NCBI GenBank assembly: GCA_029940125.1
Contig: JAOZRP010000048.1
Span: 1 to 11,067, forward strand
Direction: 5' to 3'
Length of the DNA: 11,067 nucleotides
Origin: a bacterium
GTDB lineage: Bacteria > Desulfobacterota > Anaeroferrophillalia > Anaeroferrophillales > Anaeroferrophillaceae
Of the stretch, positions 5,953 through 11,067 are shown piece by piece. Within the stretch, counting starts at the first letter, position 1. Each line of letters opens with the position of its first letter. The translations under genes were made by a program, and so were the position numbers. The notes beneath the pieces are model-generated. The model did no database searches and had not been told where the DNA came from. It saw nothing but the letters and a program-made list of their open reading frames with translations.

Positions 5953-7446
5953 ATGACGCACCAATTCCCCGCCCTGATTATTGTTGTTCCCCTGCTTGCC
6001 GCCCTGGCCACGCCGCTGGTCGGCTGGAAGAATGGCCGCCTCTGCTATTACTGGGCGGTGTTCACCATGGCCCTGGTATGCTTTTTCGCCATCGGTCTGC
6101 TGCGCTCCGTCATCCTGAACGGTCCCATTTCCTACCACCAGGGCGGCTGGGCTCCTCCCTGGGGCATCGAATACTATGTCGACTACCTCAACGCCTTCAT
6201 GCTGCCAATCATCGCCGTTATCAGCCTAATTGTCATTATCTATTCCAAGCACAGCATCAATCGGGAACTGGGCGGCCGACAGATGCCAACCTATACCCTG
6301 ATCCTGCTGATGATCACCGGCTTGATGGGCATTGTGGTCACCGGCGACTTGTTCAATGTTTTTGTTTTTCTCGAAATCGCCTCGCTGTCATGCTACGGTT
6401 TGATTGCTTCCGGCCAGGACGGTGCCCCGCTGGCCACCTTCCGTTATATCATCATGGGCACCATCGGCGCCTCCTGCTATCTTCTCGGGGTCGGCTATTT
6501 GTATATCGTCACCGGCTCCCTGAACCTGGCCGACGTCAGTCAACTGATTCCGCCCTTGTACCACTCGCGGGTGGTGCTGAGCGCCGGGGTATTGATGCTG
6601 GTCGGCATCAGCCTGAAAATGGCTCTCTTTCCCCTGCATACCTGGCTGCCCAACGCCTATGCCTACGCCCCCTCATCCGTCAGCGCCCTGATTGCCCCCC
6701 TGTTTACCAAGGTGGCTGCATACCTGATGATCAGGGTCATGTTCACCCTTTTCCGGCCAGATTTTTTCACCACCATCATCCCGGCAACCACGATTTTGTC
6801 CTGGCTGGCCGTCACCGCCATGATGATCGGCTCCTTTTACGCCATCGCCCAGGACAGCCTGAAAAAGATGCTCTGCTATTCGGTTGTTGCCCAGATCGGC
6901 TACATCGCCCTGGGCATAGCCCTGGCCAACAAAGCCGGCCTGATCGGCGCCCTGCTTCACATTCTCAACGAAGCCTTCACCAAGGGCTGCGTCTTTCTGG
7001 TGGTCGGAGCCATCATCTACCAAACCGGCGACTGCACCATCGACCACTTTAAAAATCTTTTCCGGCGGATGCCGTATACCATGGGAGCCTTTACCATCGG
7101 CGTCTTTTCCATGATCGGCATTCCTCCCACCTGTGGTTTTTTCAGCAAGCTGAGCCTGTTGATGGGCTGCATCGTTGATCACCACTGGGTGTTTGTGGCC
7201 GTGCTGCTGATCAGTACCATCCTTAATGTCATTTATTTTTTCAGAGTCATCAAAGTGGCATCTTTTGAAGAACCTGAGGCAGATTATGGCCGGAAAGCGC
7301 CTTATGACCAGGTCAGGATGGAGGAAGTCCCCCTTTCCATGCGCATCCCGATCATGCTGATGGCAGCCGGCATTCTCCTGACCGGTATCTTCAGCAGCAC
7401 GATTGCCAAAACTATTTTAATTCATATTGTCCCCGCAGGTTTTTAG
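5953..7446 (+). CDS. mrpD: Mrp-type Na+/H+ antiporter subunit D (NuoL/M/N family)
   Basis: Large antiporter-like membrane protein of 497 residues, standard for MrpD (about 490-500), predicted to have about 14 helices. The charged residues of the proton path are all in place: Glu141 on TM5 (VFLEIASLSCYGLIA), Lys222 on TM7 (ISLKMALFPLHTWLP), Lys253 on TM8 (LFTKVAAYLMIR), Lys304/305 (QDSLKKMLCYSVVAQIGYI), His336 and Lys344 (LHILNEAFTKG). The broken-helix Pro in FPLHTWLPNAYAYAPSSVSALIAP is also present. It starts 3 bases after mrpC, and the NuoL-like gene follows 3 bases after its stop. It is assigned to MrpD rather than NuoN or NuoM by the mrpC-mrpD pairing and the AYAPSSVSALIAPLFTKVA stretch. 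Confidence 0.94.
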   Translation: MTHQFPALIIVVPLLAALATPLVGWKNGRLCYYWAVFTMALVCFFAIGLLRSVILNGPISYHQGGWAPPWGIEYYVDYLNAFMLPIIAVISLIVIIYSKHSINRELGGRQMPTYTLILLMITGLMGIVVTGDLFNVFVFLEIASLSCYGLIASGQDGAPLATFRYIIMGTIGASCYLLGVGYLYIVTGSLNLADVSQLIPPLYHSRVVLSAGVLMLVGISLKMALFPLHTWLPNAYAYAPSSVSALIAPLFTKVAAYLMIRVMFTLFRPDFFTTIIPATTILSWLAVTAMMIGSFYAIAQDSLKKMLCYSVVAQIGYIALGIALANKAGLIGALLHILNEAFTKGCVFLVVGAIIYQTGDCTIDHFKNLFRRMPYTMGAFTIGVFSMIGIPPTCGFFSKLSLLMGCIVDHHWVFVAVLLISTILNVIYFFRVIKVASFEEPEADYGRKAPYDQVRMEEVPLSMRIPIMLMAAGILLTGIFSSTIAKTILIHIVPAGF

Positions 7447-7449
7447 CCG

Positions 7450-9480
7450 ATGGAAACATCAACATTGACATTTGCCTGGCTGTGCATCATCTTCCCTTTT
7501 ATCGGCGTTGTGGCCGTACCGCTCATGGACAGGATAAGTGCTTTCCTGCGCAATGCCGCCGCCGTCGGCTTTCCCCTGCTGGCTGCCGCCTGCGCCCTGA
7601 TGATTCTCCCCAACCTGTGGCATCCGGAACATCTTCCTTTACAGAGCTCTCTGATCTGGCTTCACACCCCTTTCGTCATTGAATGCGGCATCCTGCTGGA
7701 TCCGCTGAGCATTATCCTCACGGTTGTGGTTGCCATTATCAGCGCCATCATCGCCGTGTACTGCCTGGGATACATGCGGGACGACCCGGCCATCGGCCGC
7801 TTTTTGATGCTGGTCAATCTGTTCATCGGCAGCATGCTGCTGCTGGTACTGGCCAACAACCTGGTGTTTTTGTTCATCGGCTGGAAGCTGGTGGGCCTGT
7901 GCAGCTACGCCCTGATCGGCTTCTACTACCGGGATGAGAAAAAATACTGGATCGGCGGCCCGCCGCCGACGCCGATGGTCAAACCCTCCTACTGCGGCCT
8001 GAAGGCGCTGGTAGTCACCGGGGTCGGCGATTTGATCATGCTGGGGGGCATCCTGATCATCTTTTACTATTCCCGGACCCTCAACCTGCAGGAACTTTAC
8101 CACACTGCCGGCAGCTGGTTTCCGGAAATGGCCAAACAGCCGGGCATGGTGGTCCTGGTCACCATTCTGTTGCTGGCCGGACCGGTGGGAAAATCGGCCC
8201 AGTTTCCCCTGCATGAATGGCTGCCCGAGGCCATGGCTGGACCGGGACCGGTTTCAGCCCTGATTCACGCCGCCACCATGGTCAAAAGCGGCGTCTACCT
8301 GGTCGCCCGCCTGATCCCCATTTTTTACTACGGATACTGGGTAGCTGGCTGCCACTCGGCCTCCTACTTCTTCGTCATCACCGCCTGGATCGGCGCCATT
8401 ACCGCCTTTGTCGCCGCCACCCAGGGGCTGGTGGCCGCGGAACTGAAAAAAGCCCTGGCCTTCTCCACCGTCAGCCAGATTGGCTACATGTGGATCGGCC
8501 TCGGGGTCGCCGGGCTGACGCAGGCAAGCCTGGTCAACGGCTGTACTTCCGGAATTTTTCACCTTATGAGCCATGCGGTTTTTAAAGCCTGCCTGTTTCT
8601 CTGCGCCGGCTCGGTCATCCATGCCGTTCATTCCATCTACCTGTTCGACATGGGGGGACTGCGCAAGTACATGCCCTATACCTGGCTGTTCATGATGATT
8701 GCCGCCCTCTGTCTCATGGGCCTGCCGCCGCTGCCAGCCTTCTGGAGCAAGGACGCCATTCTGCTGACCTGCCTGGAAGCCCACAACATCCCGGTCTTCA
8801 TCCTGGCGATGATCACCGTAGCCCTGACCGCCGCCTACACGGTGCGCTTCATCGGCATGACCTTTTACGGACCGGAAAGCCAGAACCTGGCTCATCTGCA
8901 CAAAGAAAACCACCCGCCCCACGAGGCGCTGAAAAGCATGTGGGGCGCCTGCGCCGTCCTGGCTTTTTTCATCATCGTCCTGGGGATTTTCGGTCCCAAA
9001 GTCGAACACCTGTTGAAGCATGGATTTCACAGCAACCTGGTTGAACACCTGCAGCTGCCACTCGGCCACGCCGAACACGGTCCCATCAATTACCATCTGC
9101 TGGTAACCGTGCTTTCGGTGGCCTCAATCCTGGCCGGGGCGGTTCCGGCATATTTTCTCTACATCAGCCGGTGCTGGTCCATCAGCTACAGCAGCGCCTC
9201 GCTTCTGCATGAAGTCCATGAATTCTGCTGGAACCGCTGGTACATCAACGGTTTTTACAATAAAGTCTTCGTTGAGGGAACGCTGAAGCTGGCCAGGATC
9301 GTCAGTGAGAAAATCGAGAACCCCTATGACCGCCTGGCCCATCATATCATTCCCAAGCTGGTTTCCAGGGGCTTGCCAAAGCTGGCCTTCAAGCTGCAGA
9401 CGGAATCGGAAAACATGCTGTATGTCGGGGCCTACATCATGGTAGTCCTGGTCGGGGCTCTGTGCATCGCTTTGCTTTAA
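7450..9480 (+). CDS. NuoL/ND5-like antiporter subunit (MrpA N-terminal-like), TM5 Glu replaced by Lys
   Basis: Largest subunit of the cluster, 676 residues, with the NuoL/ND5 core and a C-terminal extension. Core charges are present at TM7 (Lys248 in GPVGKSAQFPLHEWLPEAM), TM8 (HAATMVKSGVYLVAR, His273 and Lys279), Lys333/334 (ELKKALAFSTVSQIGYM), His371, His375 and Lys379 (HLMSHAVFKA) and Lys434 (FWSKDAIL). The key TM5 residue differs: the motif reads FIGWKLVGLCSY, with Lys146 where family members normally have Glu (GWE.VGLCSY). A Gly/Pro-rich insertion WIGGPPPTPMVKPSY (167-181) follows TM5. The tail (about 580-676) fits a NuoL-type lateral helix (about 595-650) and a final helix (about 656-676). 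MrpA's MbhD and MbhE domains are absent and encoded upstream instead. Functionally it stands in for the NuoL part of MrpA. NuoL of a complex I is an alternative, but no complex I genes are adjacent. Confidence 0.88.
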   Translation: METSTLTFAWLCIIFPFIGVVAVPLMDRISAFLRNAAAVGFPLLAAACALMILPNLWHPEHLPLQSSLIWLHTPFVIECGILLDPLSIILTVVVAIISAIIAVYCLGYMRDDPAIGRFLMLVNLFIGSMLLLVLANNLVFLFIGWKLVGLCSYALIGFYYRDEKKYWIGGPPPTPMVKPSYCGLKALVVTGVGDLIMLGGILIIFYYSRTLNLQELYHTAGSWFPEMAKQPGMVVLVTILLLAGPVGKSAQFPLHEWLPEAMAGPGPVSALIHAATMVKSGVYLVARLIPIFYYGYWVAGCHSASYFFVITAWIGAITAFVAATQGLVAAELKKALAFSTVSQIGYMWIGLGVAGLTQASLVNGCTSGIFHLMSHAVFKACLFLCAGSVIHAVHSIYLFDMGGLRKYMPYTWLFMMIAALCLMGLPPLPAFWSKDAILLTCLEAHNIPVFILAMITVALTAAYTVRFIGMTFYGPESQNLAHLHKENHPPHEALKSMWGACAVLAFFIIVLGIFGPKVEHLLKHGFHSNLVEHLQLPLGHAEHGPINYHLLVTVLSVASILAGAVPAYFLYISRCWSISYSSASLLHEVHEFCWNRWYINGFYNKVFVEGTLKLARIVSEKIENPYDRLAHHIIPKLVSRGLPKLAFKLQTESENMLYVGAYIMVVLVGALCIALL

Positions 9481-9531
9481 TTTTTTGATTTATCACGAAT
9501 TCATCAATTTTCATCGCCGGAGAAACCGTTA

Positions 9532-11043
9532 ATGCTTTCTCACCCTCTACTGCAGATAATTATCGCTCCCCCGCTGGCCGCCTTGGCCATTATGCTGTTC
9601 AGGCAGAAGCTGGGCCGGAAGGTCAACTGGTTTGCCCGGGGAAGCCTGATCTACTCAACCCTCCTGCTGCTGGGCGGGTGCATTCACGTCAGCTCGTCGG
9701 CGCCCCTGCTGGAAAGTTATCCCTTCGCCGGACCGGCCATCACCTTCAACCTCCTGGGCGACGGCATCAGCCTGCCCGTGGCCCTGATTATCAACCTGCT
9801 GTGCATGGCCCTGTCCTTTTACGCCGACCACTACATTGAACATCGCATTGAAGCCATCTACGGGGACGTGGACGAGTATACCTGGAAATGCCACTACGGC
9901 CGCTTCTACGCCCTCTTTCTCCTTTTCCCTACCGGCTTCATGGGCGTATGTTTTTCCGCCAACCTGGTGGCCATGTACTTTTTTCTTGAAATCCTGCCCC
10001 TGCCGCTTTACTTCATCATGGCGTTCTTCGGTTACGTCGACCGGGTGAGGGTAGCCTTGATCTGCCTGATGTGGGCCGTGATTGGCGCCGGGTTCTTCCT
10101 GGTGGGTTCCGTGATGGTGTATTACCATACCGGCAGCTTCGCCATCAGCAGCATCGTCCAGTTGAGCGGCCAGCCGGCGGCTTTCTGGATCATCATCATG
10201 TTCATGATGACCATCATGGCCAAAATGGCCGTGGTTCCCTTCCAGGTCTGGATGCCCTGGGTCCACGCCGAGCATCCCACCTGCATAGCCGGGCTGCTGG
10301 CGGTTTACGCCAACATCGCCGTCTATGTGATGCTTCGGGTGCTGATTTTCCCGCTTACCGCTGACTTCAGCCGTTTTTTCTCCTTCCCCCTGATGCTGCT
10401 GGCCCTGATCACCATGGTTTACGGGGCCCTGCTGACCCTGGGGCAGACCGACATCAAACGTTTCGCCGCCTGCTCCACCATCAGCCAGCTGGCCTATTCC
10501 CTGCTCGGGGTGGCTTCCATGAGCCAGGCCGGCATTGAGGGCGGCATGTATTTTTTCCTCGGCCATATCATGGGGAAAACCATCCTGTTCTCCACCGCCG
10601 GGATCCTGGTCTATACAACGGGCATCAGGGATATGAGAAGGCTGGGGGGACTGGCACGCAAGATGCCGATTACCACCGCCCTGTGGATCATGGGGGCGAT
10701 GATGCTTTCCGGATTTCCGCCGATGAGCAGCTTTCCGGCTGAATGGGTGATGTTCACCGGCATTTTCAAGTCCGGCATTAACGCCATGCCGGGCAAGCTG
10801 GTCATTGCCATTGCCGGCGCGGCCGCCATTACGCTCTCGGTGGTCTATTGCTTCCGCTCGGTGAAAATCATCTTTTACGGCCCCCTGGACCCGGTGCTGG
10901 CCGCCGACGACCACATCAAGGATCCGCCGTTGTCCATGAGCCTGCCACTGCTGCTGATTGCCGCGGTTTCCATCGCCATGGGATTGTTCCCGCAGCCGGT
11001 TTTCGCTCTGTTCCACCAGGTCATCTCCACCCTGGCGCTTTAG
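9532..11043 (+). CDS. NuoM-like antiporter subunit (second MrpD/NuoM paralogue)
   Basis: Third large NuoL/M/N-family protein in the operon, 503 residues, about 14 predicted helices. TM5 Glu153 (AMYFFLEILPLPLYFIM), TM7 Lys231 (IMAKMAVVPFQVWMPWVH), Lys309 (TDIKRFAACSTISQLAYSLLG), His345 and Lys349 (LGHIMGKTILF) are present. The TM8 Lys of NuoM and MrpD is Asn261 here (VYANIAVYVMLR), and the broken-helix segment HAEHPTCIAGLL departs from the usual A..AP...S pattern. It begins 51 bases after the NuoL-like stop, the largest gap since the 33 bases before mrpF, with GGAG about 8 bases before the ATG. It resembles complex I subunit 4 more than MrpD. A classical Mrp has only A and D, so this is an additional module. 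Only 24 bases follow its stop, so further genes cannot be excluded. Confidence 0.88.
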   Translation: MLSHPLLQIIIAPPLAALAIMLFRQKLGRKVNWFARGSLIYSTLLLLGGCIHVSSSAPLLESYPFAGPAITFNLLGDGISLPVALIINLLCMALSFYADHYIEHRIEAIYGDVDEYTWKCHYGRFYALFLLFPTGFMGVCFSANLVAMYFFLEILPLPLYFIMAFFGYVDRVRVALICLMWAVIGAGFFLVGSVMVYYHTGSFAISSIVQLSGQPAAFWIIIMFMMTIMAKMAVVPFQVWMPWVHAEHPTCIAGLLAVYANIAVYVMLRVLIFPLTADFSRFFSFPLMLLALITMVYGALLTLGQTDIKRFAACSTISQLAYSLLGVASMSQAGIEGGMYFFLGHIMGKTILFSTAGILVYTTGIRDMRRLGGLARKMPITTALWIMGAMMLSGFPPMSSFPAEWVMFTGIFKSGINAMPGKLVIAIAGAAAITLSVVYCFRSVKIIFYGPLDPVLAADDHIKDPPLSMSLPLLLIAAVSIAMGLFPQPVFALFHQVISTLAL

Positions 11044-11067
11044 TGCCTTACCCCTGAAATGCTGTCA

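Noticed and set aside
6078..7052. 324-codon plus-strand frame inside mrpD
   Set aside because: It is an out-of-frame shadow rich in Arg, His and Pro; the mrpD frame carries all family motifs.
8254..9096. 280-codon minus-strand open frame (and similar ones at 5560-6138, 6673-7185 and 7639-8214)
   Set aside because: They are all antisense to strongly recognised Mrp/Nuo-type genes, with the same artefactual composition.
9481..9531. AT-rich 51-bp gap before the NuoM-like gene, with TTGAT...ATCAA arms
   Set aside because: The arms are only 5 bp with a 13-base spacer, and there is no convincing promoter or terminator; it is probably just a spacer with a ribosome binding site.
9655..11016. 453-codon minus-strand open frame
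   Set aside because: It is antisense to the NuoM-like gene. The product is extremely rich in His, Gly, Gln and Asp, the typical mirror image of GC-rich codons for hydrophobic helices.
1..11067. CRISPR array, tRNA, rRNA, insertion sequence or toxin-antitoxin genes
   Set aside because: None was seen by inspection: there are no spaced direct repeats of about 30 bp, no cloverleaf-like segments and no transposase or recombinase motifs.

Overview
The window holds two divergent membrane-energy gene clusters separated by about 780 bp of AT-richer, essentially gene-free DNA. The left cluster (minus strand, 1-2604) is the front of an F1Fo ATP synthase operon in the order b' - b - delta - alpha; alpha runs off the left edge. 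The right cluster (plus strand, 3385-11043) is a ten-gene Mrp/Mnh-type cation/proton antiporter operon. Having b' ahead of b in an operon without a and c, and a b subunit with an extra N-terminal hydrophobic segment, suggests a Desulfobacterota (former Deltaproteobacteria) member, near Geobacter/Desulfuromonas/Pelobacter-type bacteria. That is inference from gene order and protein style, not a database match.

Left cluster: translation is tightly coupled. b'/b share one base, b/delta overlap by 4 bp (GTGA), and delta/alpha are 6 bp apart with the alpha ribosome binding site inside the delta gene. Gamma, beta and epsilon are presumably to the left of the window; a and c must be elsewhere.

Middle (2605-3384): no convincing gene. 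It holds a 13-bp motif resembling those near REP-associated transposases, a heptanucleotide tandem repeat bounded by perfect 7-bp inverted repeats, a possible promoter with a CGCTTA/TAAGCG palindrome across its -10, and a strong 12-bp hairpin 40 bp before the antiporter operon.

Right cluster: mrpE - mrpB - mrpF - mrpG - MbhD-like (DUF4040) - MbhE-like - mrpC - mrpD - NuoL-like - NuoM-like. In a classical Mrp system one long MrpA carries a NuoL-like part plus MbhD and MbhE domains. Here these are three separate proteins, and a third large NuoL/M/N-type subunit is added, so there are three candidate ion-pumping modules in a row instead of two. The NuoL-like protein has Lys where the family normally has the key TM5 Glu, and the NuoM-like protein has Asn at the usual TM8 Lys position. 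No redox subunits (hydrogenase, NuoBCDI, formate dehydrogenase) are visible. The sequence therefore fits a stand-alone secondary cation/H+ antiporter, unless the operon continues past the right edge, which lies 24 bp after the last stop codon. Functionally, the antiporter would exchange Na+ for H+ across the same membrane whose ion gradient drives the divergently encoded ATP synthase.
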